A stretch of 64,000 nucleotides of DNA, taken from contig CALSLW010000001.1 of the NCBI GenBank assembly GCA_943787295.1, forward strand, positions 985,001-1,049,000, in the 5' to 3' direction. The position numbers and the translations under genes are program-made. Of this stretch, positions 1-11,216 are shown piece by piece. The stretch comes from an uncultured Flavobacteriaceae bacterium (GTDB lineage: Bacteria; Bacteroidota; Bacteroidia; Flavobacteriales; Flavobacteriaceae). Every line of letters begins with the position of its first letter. Position 1 is the first letter of the stretch. The notes beneath the pieces are model-generated. The model saw nothing but the letters and a program-made list of their open reading frames with translations, was not told the origin of the DNA and did not search any database.

Positions 1-43
1 TCTAGAATTTCCTTTTCTATAAACCCCCCTAAACAAAAAAAAG

Positions 44-117
44 TAGTCTCGGGCAGACTCGAACTGCCGACCTCTACATTATCAGTGTAGCGCTCTAACC
101 AGCTGAGCTACGAGACT
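44..117 (-). tRNA. tRNA-Ile (GAT)
   Basis: Reverse complement AGTCTCGTAGCTCAGCTGGTTAGAGCGCTACACTGATAATGTAGAGGTCGGCAGTTCGAGTCTGCCCGAGACT; 7-bp acceptor stem, anticodon loop CTGATAA; lies just 3' of 16S, as in rRNA operons. Confidence 0.95.
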
Positions 118-221
118 CTACTTCCTACTTAGGTTTGTTATAGTATAATAAAAAAAATGACAGCCGAACAAAACGAGTTTTAAGCTTTCTTAAATAATTT
201 ACCTTAGTCGTCTTTCTCTAG

Positions 222-1752
<1,531 letters not shown>

Positions 1753-1890
1753 GTTTGTTTTAATTTGTCTACAACTAAAGTAAATTGAAAGGTCTCAAAA
1801 TGGTTTTGTTCTTCATGTATATTTGATACACGCTGTCATTTTCTATTTTTTCAAAGATCGTTTGCCAAAGCTATTACCCCTTAGCGGGTG

Positions 1891-1898
1891 CAAATATA
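1891..1898 (-). promoter_or_regulatory. Putative rRNA operon promoter -7 element (TATATTTG)
   Basis: Reverse strand TTG-(20 nt)-TATATTTG upstream of 16S, matching the Bacteroidetes TTG/TAnnTTTG promoter pattern. Confidence 0.55.
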
Positions 1899-1991
1899 AA
1901 ACGCTTTTTCTCCACCCACAACACTAGTGAGTAAAATTATTTGAAGTTTTTTTTTGATGTAAAATAAACACTTGCTTAACAGTCAATTATG

Positions 1992-4085
1992 CTACTGAAA
2001 AAAATTCCAAATTAATCCAAATCGTATGATACTGTCTCGATAGGGATATCCTACTGCGCTGTAATAATCGTATCCTGTTAAGGAAGCATTTGCATGTTCG
2101 TACTTGAAATAGATACGGGTTTGCTGGATTTTCCCATTAAAGAAGACATCTAACCGTGGAAAATTCCCGATCTCTTGACGATCCTGTCGCATAAAGTCGC
2201 CTAAGAGAGGATTATATTGGTCGGCATAATAATTCGTAAAATAATGCCCCGTGATTCCAGTTTGCATATACAAGGCCTTCTTAAATAAATGAGAACTAAA
2301 ACTTAGGGTGGTTCTTACATTCCATTCTGGAACGTTAATAGGAGGACTAGACGAATTGTCTGCCAACATTACTTTTTGATATTGCGCGGTAGTCGTTAAA
2401 CCAAATTTCCAAAGGCTGTAGTGCGAACTGTAACGCGCCTTTAGATAGGTGATGGTTTCTGGGGCTTGGACGACCTCAGCCAAAAGGGTTTGTGGGAGTA
2501 GTGTTTCTTCCGTCTGTTCTGGAAAAACTTGATTGTAATAGGTGTAATTGTCTAAGCGCTGAACAAAGCCAGATAATGCACCCCATAGAGGATGAGATAA
2601 AGTCGCTGAGAGACTGGTGATTTTTTCGTTGGCTAAATCATCATTGTACCAATTGTAATTGGTGTAGGCGCTTCTGTAACGGATAAAATTAAAGTTGGGA
2701 CTCTTATTGATAAAACTGGCTTTCGCCTGAAAGAAAACATCGTTTGCTAAGGTGATTTTAGCCTGAAGACTGATTTCATCACTTAAACGTTCACTAAATA
2801 AGGTTTTATTAAAGTGAGCAGTAAAATCAAAGCCACGCCATAAAAAGGCATAGTCTGCGTTGAGAAAAGTTTGGTTTGCCTCCAAATTCAAGGGTAAGGC
2901 TTCATTAGCATCTTCCTCTGGTACACTCCCCTCTTCTGAATCATCTTGGGGTAAAAGAATATTGTAGTCAATGGCAGAAATCTCTAGTCCAGCGGTAAGC
3001 TTTCCTAATAAAGGATTGTCGTACTCTGTTTGGAATCTGTTTTTTAAAATCGCCCATTGTACCTCATCAAGAACCGAGACTCCAGCTTCTCTTTGACCAA
3101 AGTAAGCAGCGTTTTGTGGATCCTCATAACGATAGAATTTAGACTCATTCATGATTTGTTGCCCCACGGTCCAGGACGAGCCCGTACTGTCTTTTGCATG
3201 AACTAAAGCATAGTTGTGTTCGAAAAAAGATCTTTTCCCTTTAAGGTTATTTAATGCTGTCGATAGTTTTACTTCTAAAACAGGGCGCTCAAGAAAGTCT
3301 GGATCTCCGGTTTCAAAGAGGGGAATACCTTCTTCGGTTATACCACCGTTTTCTTGGTTTTCATGGTTTTGATTGACATAGTGCATTTTTGCCTTATAGC
3401 GTTCGTTCAAACTTTGATAGGTCATCGACCATCGAAAAGCGGTATTGGCAGAGCGTTGATTGAGGTATTTCCCTAAAGATCGCATACCGCGAAAAGCGAA
3501 TGCAAAATTAAACTGCGGACTGGTATTGACACTGATCGTCGCATCTGTCATCTGTCCTTGTTCCATGGTGGTTCTAAAGAACAATTCAGTCAAAGGTGTA
3601 GGGACATGGTAATACTTTACGTCTTCAATTTCAAAATAACCATAGTGTTTTGACCGGGCTCCCATCTGCGGCTGTAAAGAGGTTTCTGTAAAGTCATGCC
3701 CTAAACGGTTAAAGGCAGAGCCTAAATTGACAAAAGGCAGTAACTCAAAGTAATCTTCACGCAAGAAGTTAAACTTGTATTCTTTTTGAATCGTTAAAGT
3801 GGTATCGACATAAACCGTTCGTTTTCCTTGCTGATAGATTTCATACATATCAATAGTCGCAGTATCTGCAACAACTTCTTCCAGTTCTTCGATAATCAAT
3901 CCTTTTTTTGGAGCAAGGCTATCCTTTTTAACTGCTAGGGTGTCTTGGGTTTGTATTGTTTTTTCTAGCGTGGAGGTCTCAATGATAGTAGTCGCCTCGT
4001 CAAGAGGGTTCTTTTCTGTTAGCTCTTGGGATAAGAGGCTTTGCAAGCCAAATAAAAAAAGGAGGAAAAAATACCGTTGTGGCAT
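1992..4085 (-). CDS. Putative beta-barrel porin (Bacteroidetes putative-porin family)
   Basis: ORF track 1992..4151; likely start at MPQRYFFLLFLFGLQSLLSQE (signal peptide); beta-barrel-like composition, motif EYKFNFLREDYFELLPFVNLGSAFNRLGHDF. Confidence 0.75.
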   Translation of the reverse strand: MPQRYFFLLFLFGLQSLLSQELTEKNPLDEATTIIETSTLEKTIQTQDTLAVKKDSLAPKKGLIIEELEEVVADTATIDMYEIYQQGKRTVYVDTTLTIQKEYKFNFLREDYFELLPFVNLGSAFNRLGHDFTETSLQPQMGARSKHYGYFEIEDVKYYHVPTPLTELFFRTTMEQGQMTDATISVNTSPQFNFAFAFRGMRSLGKYLNQRSANTAFRWSMTYQSLNERYKAKMHYVNQNHENQENGGITEEGIPLFETGDPDFLERPVLEVKLSTALNNLKGKRSFFEHNYALVHAKDSTGSSWTVGQQIMNESKFYRYEDPQNAAYFGQREAGVSVLDEVQWAILKNRFQTEYDNPLLGKLTAGLEISAIDYNILLPQDDSEEGSVPEEDANEALPLNLEANQTFLNADYAFLWRGFDFTAHFNKTLFSERLSDEISLQAKITLANDVFFQAKASFINKSPNFNFIRYRSAYTNYNWYNDDLANEKITSLSATLSHPLWGALSGFVQRLDNYTYYNQVFPEQTEETLLPQTLLAEVVQAPETITYLKARYSSHYSLWKFGLTTTAQYQKVMLADNSSSPPINVPEWNVRTTLSFSSHLFKKALYMQTGITGHYFTNYYADQYNPLLGDFMRQDRQEIGNFPRLDVFFNGKIQQTRIYFKYEHANASLTGYDYYSAVGYPYRDSIIRFGLIWNFFQ

Positions 4086-4179
4086 GGATAATATGTTTTG
4101 TGCGAAGTTATAACTAAATTTGAATAGATGTTTGAATTTATTTTTGGTCATCGACCATCAACATCAAGCGATTTATTCA

Positions 4180-4782
4180 ATGAAGCAACTCCCTACACAA
4201 CTCACCCAATTTGTAGAAGCCGGTACAGACGAAGCCGGGAGAGGTTGTTTAGCGGGACCTGTTACTGCAGCAGCAGTTATTTTACCTAAAGATTTTTCGC
4301 ACCCTTTGTTGAACGACTCAAAAAAGTTGACTAAAAAACAGCGCTATGCACTGCGTCCCATTATTGAAACAGAAGCCCTTGCCTTTGCCGTTGCACATTG
4401 TAGCGTGCAAGAAATTGAAGCAATCAATATCTTAAATGCTTCGATCAAAGCGATGCATAAAGCCATTAGTGGTCTTTCTACTTTACCTGAATTTATCGCC
4501 GTAGACGGGAACCGTTTTCATCAATATAAAGACATTCCCCACGAATGTATCATTAAAGGAGATGGTCGATACTTAAATATTGCGGCGGCCTCTGTTTTAG
4601 CAAAAACCTATCGGGATGATGTAATGATGGCTTTAGATCTTGACTACCCACAATATCACTGGAAAACAAACAAGGGCTATCCTACTAAATCCCACAGAGA
4701 TGGAATAAGAAATACGGGCGCGAGCCCTCATCACAGAAAAACTTTTCGATTACTTCCAGAACAACTAGAAATTGATTTTTGA
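4180..4782 (+). CDS. rnhB: Ribonuclease HII
   Basis: [35 protein letters not shown], [13 protein letters not shown] motifs; likely start at ATG 4180. Confidence 0.95.
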   Translation: MKQLPTQLTQFVEAGTDEAGRGCLAGPVTAAAVILPKDFSHPLLNDSKKLTKKQRYALRPIIETEALAFAVAHCSVQEIEAINILNASIKAMHKAISGLSTLPEFIAVDGNRFHQYKDIPHECIIKGDGRYLNIAAASVLAKTYRDDVMMALDLDYPQYHWKTNKGYPTKSHRDGIRNTGASPHHRKTFRLLPEQLEIDF

Positions 4783-4813
4783 GTTTCTTAATTTTGCACC
4801 CATAACACATCCT

Positions 4814-7273
4814 ATGAATTTCCAACTACTTCTTCGATTCGCAATTAAATCATTCTTATGTGTCTTTTTATTTTACGCCTGTGAAACGACACAACAGAAG
4901 AACTCAAATCTAGTAGATTGGATTCCGCAAAACACCTCCTTAACGATTCAACTCAACAACCCAAACGAAGTTTCAAATGCGCTTAAGAATAATCCTGTAT
5001 TAAAACACCTACCAGAAAGCCTCCCAGAGCTTTCTAAAAAAATGATCGCCTTTGACAAGCAGGCGACTTCACCAAAAATTTTTAATCTTACGCCTTACGG
5101 CAAAAATGAAAAGGCCTTAAGTATTGTTTATAAAGCGCCTCTTGACAGCACCTATCTCTCTTACCCCAAAGAAGAATACAGCGGGGAAGCCATTTACCTA
5201 ACCCAAGAAAACGAAATCACTCTTTACACTGCTTTTATTGATGGTTTTACTTTACATGCTGATACTAAGATTGTTTTAGAGAATTGTATTCGCAATTACC
5301 AACAAAAGGCTAGAGGAATTAACGACCCTTCTTTTTACGATATCGTAAAAACAGCCGATAATAGTGCCCCAGTAAACATTCATGTCAAAGGACAAGAAGA
5401 AGGCTTGATTAAGGAAGTGATTGGTCAACTGCCATTGTTTCCAAAAGTTGGCCAAAACTGGGCAAGTCTAGACCTCAACATTACAGCAAATGCCTTTGAG
5501 GTAGATGGTTTAGTTCAAGTAATCGATTCTATTGGGGATCCAATAGGCTTATTACAATCTAGTGAACCAAAGAAAACCCTAATCTCTCAGGCGATCCCTG
5601 TACAAATGACTTCGGTATTTTTAATGACCTTAGACAATATTCAACTATTAGAAGACAAGTTTAAAAAATGGGTGCGCTTTCTCAACCTCGCCACATTAAC
5701 GACCGATCTCACTGCACTAAAAGGCATCGATGAATTAGGCATAGTCCAATTGAAAAATGACATTGCGTTGATTTTTCATTTGAGTAACGAAGCCACTGCA
5801 GAGGCTAACTTTATCCCAGAAAGTCAGCAGAAAAAATATCGCGACATTCCTTATTACAAAACTTCTTTGTCGAGAGAGTTGAGTTTATTGGTGATGAGCT
5901 TAGGGGAACAAGTCAACGCAGAATGGGTGGCTAAAATCGATGACTTCTTGTTCTTTGCAGAAAGTGAAGCGGGCATCAAAACATTAATCGCTGCGTATAA
6001 AGACGAAAAAACATTAGAGAAATCTTTAGCTTTTCAACGCTTCGCGGAAGAAACGCTTTCTGACAAAAGCAATCTATTATGGATTGGTAATACCGCAGCT
6101 ATAAAAAAGCAATTCTCAGAGAAGACGTTTTGGAAAGCCATAGAAAGCGACAAAATCCCCTATATTGCATTTCAAGGCGTAGTTGAAAACGATTATATGC
6201 ATTTGCATTATCGACTTTCTCAAAACGAAATCAAACAGAATGACAAGACTACGACTAATGTCGCTTTGATCTCTTTAAAAAATACAGTTTCCACAAAACC
6301 GCAGTGGCTCAAAAACCACCGAACTAAAGAGAGAGATATTGCCGTTCAAGACGAACAAAACATTCTTTATCTGTACTCTAATACGGGAACACTTTTTTGG
6401 AAAAAGCAACTGGAGAGAAAAATCATTGGGGATATACAACAGGTCGATTTATACAAAAACGGCCGCCTACAAATGGCCTTTAGAACAGCAGAGCGTTTTT
6501 ACATTTTAGATCGTAACGGAAAGGTCGTCCCGCCCTTCAACAAAAAAATCAAAACCAATAGTACAGCACAGCCTTTGGCTATTTTTGATTATGATCAAAG
6601 TAGAAATTATCGCTTTGTTCTGGCACAAGACCAAAACGTTTTGATGTTAGACAACAAAGGCAAAAAGGTCAATGGTTTTAAGTTTACCAAAAGTGCTTCG
6701 GCCATTAGTGCACAGCCTAAACATATTCGCATAGGGAACAAAGATTACATTTTGATCAAAGAGGAAAGCGGAAAGATTAACATCCTGAGCAGAACCGGGC
6801 AGAGCCGCGTAAAAATCAAGGAAGAATTTAAAGCGTCGAATCAAGCTATTTATGCTTATTTAAAAACCTTTACTACCACAGATCAAGCAGGAAATTTAAT
6901 TCAAATTGATCCCAAAGGAAATGTCATCACCACAAATCTAGGTTTAGAAGCTACGCATGAAATTACAGCGACCACAAAATCTTTGGTCACATTGACCAAC
7001 AATATTTTAACCATAAAAGGGATTCCTGTGACGCTGCCTTATGGACAATATAGCGTCCCGCAAATCTTTTACCTCAACAATATTGTTTATGTGAGTGTAA
7101 CAGATGTCGAAGCGCAAAAAGTCTATCTCTATTACAGTGATGGCAAAGCCGTGAGTGGCTTCCCAGTTTATGGAGTTTCTGCCATAGATTTAAGCAATGC
7201 AGATAAAGACAAGGCTTTAGAGTTTGTTGTACAGGGTGAAAATAAAGATCTATTGATCTACGAGATTAATTAG
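4814..7273 (+). CDS. Large lipoprotein of unknown function, possibly beta-propeller-like C-terminus
   Basis: Signal/lipobox-like LCVFLFYAC; ORF track 4772..7273, likely start ATG 4814 (MNFQLLLRF). Confidence 0.65.
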   Translation: MNFQLLLRFAIKSFLCVFLFYACETTQQKNSNLVDWIPQNTSLTIQLNNPNEVSNALKNNPVLKHLPESLPELSKKMIAFDKQATSPKIFNLTPYGKNEKALSIVYKAPLDSTYLSYPKEEYSGEAIYLTQENEITLYTAFIDGFTLHADTKIVLENCIRNYQQKARGINDPSFYDIVKTADNSAPVNIHVKGQEEGLIKEVIGQLPLFPKVGQNWASLDLNITANAFEVDGLVQVIDSIGDPIGLLQSSEPKKTLISQAIPVQMTSVFLMTLDNIQLLEDKFKKWVRFLNLATLTTDLTALKGIDELGIVQLKNDIALIFHLSNEATAEANFIPESQQKKYRDIPYYKTSLSRELSLLVMSLGEQVNAEWVAKIDDFLFFAESEAGIKTLIAAYKDEKTLEKSLAFQRFAEETLSDKSNLLWIGNTAAIKKQFSEKTFWKAIESDKIPYIAFQGVVENDYMHLHYRLSQNEIKQNDKTTTNVALISLKNTVSTKPQWLKNHRTKERDIAVQDEQNILYLYSNTGTLFWKKQLERKIIGDIQQVDLYKNGRLQMAFRTAERFYILDRNGKVVPPFNKKIKTNSTAQPLAIFDYDQSRNYRFVLAQDQNVLMLDNKGKKVNGFKFTKSASAISAQPKHIRIGNKDYILIKEESGKINILSRTGQSRVKIKEEFKASNQAIYAYLKTFTTTDQAGNLIQIDPKGNVITTNLGLEATHEITATTKSLVTLTNNILTIKGIPVTLPYGQYSVPQIFYLNNIVYVSVTDVEAQKVYLYYSDGKAVSGFPVYGVSAIDLSNADKDKALEFVVQGENKDLLIYEIN

Positions 7274-7979
7274 CGACCAGCTCTGCTTCAAAAAGTTCAC
7301 TTAGGTGTACTAGAATTTTTGCCTTTACCTCATCCAAAGGGATCTCGCGTTTTAATTCAGCTGCTAAAGAAGTGACCGCTTTCCCTTGAATCCCACAGGG
7401 AACAATATAATCAAAGTACCCCAAGTCTGTATTGACATTTAAGGCAAAGCCATGCATGGTTACCCAGCGACTTGCTTTGACGCCCATGGCACAAATTTTA
7501 CGGGCAAAAGGTGTTCCCACATCGAACCAAACGCCAGTTTCCCCCGCGCTCCTTTTGGCCGCAAGGCCATATTCTTTTAAAGTCAAAATAATGGCTTCTT
7601 CGAGTAGTCTAAGGTATTTGTGAATGTCGGTAAAAAAGTTTTCTAGGTCCAAAATGGGATAGCCGACTAACTGCCCCGGCCCGTGAAAGGTGATATCCCC
7701 CCCGCGATTGGTGGTGAAAAATTCAATCCCTTTTTCGGTGAGTTGTTGTTCGTTTAGCAATAAGTGCTTAGGCAAACCGCTCTTCCCTAAAGTAATTACG
7801 GGAGGATGCTCTACCCAATAAAAAAAATTAGGGGTAGGCACAGCAACCGCAGCAGCTCTATTGCTCTTTTTTAAGGTGACAATTTTCTGCAACTGCTGTT
7901 CTTGCAAATCCCAAGTGGGTTTATAGGACTGCCTGCCTAGGTCAATTACTGTGACCTGTTTGTTGCTTTTTTGATTCAA
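7266..7979 (-). CDS. lipB: Octanoyl-[acyl-carrier-protein]-protein N-octanoyltransferase
   Basis: PPVITLGKSG, RGGDITFHGPGQLVGYPILDL, GETGVW, KICAMGVKASRWVTMHGFALNVNTDL motifs; TTG start. Confidence 0.95.
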   Translation of the reverse strand: MNQKSNKQVTVIDLGRQSYKPTWDLQEQQLQKIVTLKKSNRAAAVAVPTPNFFYWVEHPPVITLGKSGLPKHLLLNEQQLTEKGIEFFTTNRGGDITFHGPGQLVGYPILDLENFFTDIHKYLRLLEEAIILTLKEYGLAAKRSAGETGVWFDVGTPFARKICAMGVKASRWVTMHGFALNVNTDLGYFDYIVPCGIQGKAVTSLAAELKREIPLDEVKAKILVHLSELFEAELVAN

Positions 7980-8137
7980 AACTGGTTGGTATTATTGAGG
8001 ATAACCAAAGCTGCGATGGTTCCTGGCACCCAGCCACAAAGCGTAAGCAGAAAGACAATCACAATAGAACCGCAGCCCTGATCTAACACAGCCAAAGGCG
8101 GAAAGAGTATCGATAATAAAACGCGAAAAAGACTCAT
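7976..8137 (-). CDS. YqaE/Pmp3 family small membrane protein (53 aa)
   Basis: Translated by hand: MSLFRVLLSILFPPLAVLDQGCGSIVIVFLLTLCGWVPGTIAALVILNNTNQF; family pattern FPPLAVxxxxG...LTLxGWxPGxIHA-like; stop overlaps the lipB start by 4 nt; absent from the ORF track because it is short. Confidence 0.85.
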   Translation of the reverse strand: MSLFRVLLSILFPPLAVLDQGCGSIVIVFLLTLCGWVPGTIAALVILNNTNQF

Positions 8138-8218
8138 GGACAAAAAAATATTTTACTAGGCTAATTTAACAACTTTCAATTGTAGCAGACTCCTTATCTT
8201 TGCTAAAATTTTTACACT

Positions 8219-9910
8219 ATGGCCGGTTTGAGCGAGCAGGAAATTATTCGAAGAGAGAAATTAGCAAAATTAAGAGCATTAGGGATAGATCCCTATCCTG
8301 CCCCACTGTATCCGGTTGATCACACTTCAGCAGATATAAAAAATACTTTTGCCGAAGGCAAAAAAGTGGTCATCGCAGGTCGTTTAATGTCCCGCCGTAT
8401 TCAAGGTAAAGCCAGTTTTGCAGAATTACAAGACAGTAAAGGCCGTATTCAAGTTTATTTTAATAGAGATGAAATCTGTACAGGAGAAGACAAGACCCTT
8501 TATAATGAGGTCTATAAAAAACTCTTAGACATAGGGGATATTATAGGGATTGAAGGAACCTTATTTACCACTAAGGTCGGTGAGCAAACAGTGCAAGTGA
8601 CCAACTTTTCTGTTCTAAATAAAACCTTGCGTCCGTTACCTTTACCTAAAACAGATGCAGATGGAAATGTTTACGACGAATTTAACGATCCAGAATTGCG
8701 CTACCGTCAACGTTATGTTGATTTAATCGTTAATCCAAAGGTAAAAGACACCTTTATCAAGCGAACAAAAATCACCAATAGTATTCGTTCGTTCTTTAAC
8801 GAAAGAGAATACCTGGAAGTAGAGACACCTATTTTACAGCCTATTCCTGGAGGTGCTTCTGCCCGCCCATTTATAACCCACCACAACGCACTAGACATTC
8901 CTTTATACTTGCGTATTGCGAACGAGCTTTATCTAAAAAGATTGATTGTAGGAGGTTTTGATGGGGTGTATGAGTTTTCGAAAGACTTTAGAAACGAAGG
9001 GATGGACAGAACCCACAATCCAGAGTTTACCGTAATGGAACTCTATGTCGCTTATAAAGACTATTTCTGGATGATGGAAACCACTGAAGCCTTATTAGAA
9101 AAGGTCGCTATAGAATCGAATGGTTCTTCTGCGGTTACAGTGGGAGATAACACCATAGACTTTAAAGCACCTTATCCTCGTGTGCCGATTTTAGAAGCCA
9201 TTAAGATTCATACAGGAGTGGATGTGTCTGAGATGGGAGAAGAAGCATTACGCGCTACCGCAAAAGACCTAGGTTTGGAAGTAGACGAAACCATGGGCGT
9301 AGGGAAATTAATCGATGAAATATTTGGGGAGAAATGTGAGCATCACTATATCCAACCCACCTTTATTACCGATTATCCAAAAGAGATGAGTCCTTTAACA
9401 AAGGAACACCGGGACAACAAACGCCTAACAGAACGCTTTGAATTAATGGTGAATGGAAAAGAACTCGCCAATGCTTATTCTGAGTTAAATGACCCTATCG
9501 ATCAAAGAGAGCGTTTTGAAGATCAATTAAAATTGAGCGAAAAGGGAGACGATGAAGCCATGTTTATCGATCAAGACTTTTTGCGTTCGCTAGAATACGG
9601 AATGCCTCCTACCTCTGGAATTGGAATTGGAATCGACCGTTTGGTCATGTTAATGACCAACAATAGCTCAATTCAAGAAGTACTTTTCTTCCCGCAAATG
9701 CGACCAGAGAAAAAAGATGTTGAATTGACAGAGGAAGAAAAAATCATCCACGGTTTACTCAAAAAATCCAATCCTATTCTTCTAGCAACACTAAAAGAAC
9801 AAGCGGGATTAAGCAATAAAAAATGGGATGTTTCTTTGAAAGGCTTAAGCAAAAAAGGCCTTACTAAGGTCGAAAAGAACGAAGAAGGCCTTTGGGTTAA
9901 TCTAAATTAG
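8219..9910 (+). CDS. lysS: Lysyl-tRNA synthetase
   Basis: Class II aaRS motifs [20 protein letters not shown] and [17 protein letters not shown]-fold N-terminus. Confidence 0.97.
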   Translation: MAGLSEQEIIRREKLAKLRALGIDPYPAPLYPVDHTSADIKNTFAEGKKVVIAGRLMSRRIQGKASFAELQDSKGRIQVYFNRDEICTGEDKTLYNEVYKKLLDIGDIIGIEGTLFTTKVGEQTVQVTNFSVLNKTLRPLPLPKTDADGNVYDEFNDPELRYRQRYVDLIVNPKVKDTFIKRTKITNSIRSFFNEREYLEVETPILQPIPGGASARPFITHHNALDIPLYLRIANELYLKRLIVGGFDGVYEFSKDFRNEGMDRTHNPEFTVMELYVAYKDYFWMMETTEALLEKVAIESNGSSAVTVGDNTIDFKAPYPRVPILEAIKIHTGVDVSEMGEEALRATAKDLGLEVDETMGVGKLIDEIFGEKCEHHYIQPTFITDYPKEMSPLTKEHRDNKRLTERFELMVNGKELANAYSELNDPIDQRERFEDQLKLSEKGDDEAMFIDQDFLRSLEYGMPPTSGIGIGIDRLVMLMTNNSSIQEVLFFPQMRPEKKDVELTEEEKIIHGLLKKSNPILLATLKEQAGLSNKKWDVSLKGLSKKGLTKVEKNEEGLWVNLN

Positions 9911-10617
9911 AAGACTTTAAATTCTGTGCGGCGATTGGTCAAATGTTGTTGATCGCTACAACTCACACCATTGGTGCAGCTATTGAGTAGTTTGGTTTCA
10001 CCATAACCCACGCCAATTAATCTCGAGGAGTCCACTCCTTTAGAAATCAAGTATTCGACTACATTTTTAGCTCGATTTTCTGATAAGGTCAAATTGAATT
10101 GATCGCTTCCTTGAGCATCGGTATGCGAACCTATTTCTACAATGGCGTTTAAATCATTCTCTAATACTTTGAGGACATATCGGTCAATAATCCGTTTTGC
10201 GCTAGCATTAAGTGCTGCACTCCCCAGAGCATAGTGAATGGGTAAAACCTTCCCTCTTTCTGGGATGGTACAAGGGACTTCTCTCCAGGCGTTCATTCCT
10301 CCTTTTTTGACCAACACTTTTTTAGTTACGTCTTTATAGACGGCAGGGATTGAGATTTTTCTTGTGGTTTCATCTTTGACTAAAACGCGACGTTGTATCG
10401 TTTGGGTTTTGGCAGGGATGGCTTGTTCACGGGTTTGGGCTGGACGACTTTCAACTTGACGGGTAATGAGTTTATACCGCCCATCAATACGACGTGCTGT
10501 GGTGTTTGCTGCTGCCACCATTTTTTCAACTGGAATATCGCGTTCGATGGCGGGAATCTCTCTGTAGTGGAACACACGACAATCTGCAGGATTAATTGAG
10601 GGACAGGCAGGATTTCA
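9907..10617 (-). pseudogene. C-terminal part of an interrupted OmpA-family protein (partner fragment at 22657..23028)
   Basis: Reading frame continues upstream of the ORF-track start as NPACPSINPADCRVFHYREIPAIERDI..., ending in an OmpA_C domain (IVEIGSHTDAQGSDQFNLTLSENRAKNVVEYL...NRRTEFKVF); no start codon or signal peptide; TGA immediately upstream. Confidence 0.8.
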
Positions 10618-10697
10618 AAATCAAAGTTTTGAATTTTTATTAAAGGCTTTAAAAATCATTTATTAATTTCAAAGTCACATCTTTAAGGTAGAGAAAT

Positions 10698-11144
10698 ATG
10701 AAATTATATAGGACTATTAGTGGAGTTATTTTATTCTTTAGCAGCAGTGTTTTTGCGCAAGTGGCATTAGATTCTAAAGCTGAAAAAGCTCTTAGTGAAA
10801 TAATGAAAGCTCAAGAATTTTATTGGAACAAAGGGGATATTGAAGGCTTTATGGAAGGTTACTGGAACAATGCTGAACTCGTTTTTGTAGGTAAAAATGG
10901 ACCTACTTATGGTTATCAAAACACCCTGGAAAATTATAAAAAAGGCTATCCCGATAAAGCAAGTATGGGACAGTTGCATTTTGATATTCTGCACACCCAA
11001 CAATGGGATGAAAACACCATACAATTGATTGGGAAGTACACCCTCACAAGGGAAAATGATCAGCCCACGGGTTACTTCACCTTGCTATTTAGAAAAATTG
11101 ATTCAGTTTGGAAAATAGTGAGTGATCATTCCTCTTCTTCTTAA
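10698..11144 (+). CDS. Secreted SnoaL/DUF4440-like protein, copy 1
   Basis: 148 aa with signal peptide (MKLYRTISGVILFFSSSVFAQ); NTF2-like composition (FWNKGDIEGFMEGYWNNAELVFVGKNGPTYGYQNTLENYKKGYP); paralog at 40691..41137. Confidence 0.8.
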   Translation: MKLYRTISGVILFFSSSVFAQVALDSKAEKALSEIMKAQEFYWNKGDIEGFMEGYWNNAELVFVGKNGPTYGYQNTLENYKKGYPDKASMGQLHFDILHTQQWDENTIQLIGKYTLTRENDQPTGYFTLLFRKIDSVWKIVSDHSSSS

Positions 11145-11178
11145 GCCTTATTAATACAATAATTTCTAACAGACATAC

Positions 11179-11206
11179 GTTAATAATTTGTATACAAATT
11201 ATTAAC
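11179..11206. repeat. 28-bp perfect palindrome GTTAATAATTTGTATACAAATTATTAAC
   Basis: Direct reading; left half GTTAATAATTTGTA is the exact reverse complement of right half TACAAATTATTAAC. Confidence 0.95.
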
Positions 11207-11216
11207 TATAATTATC

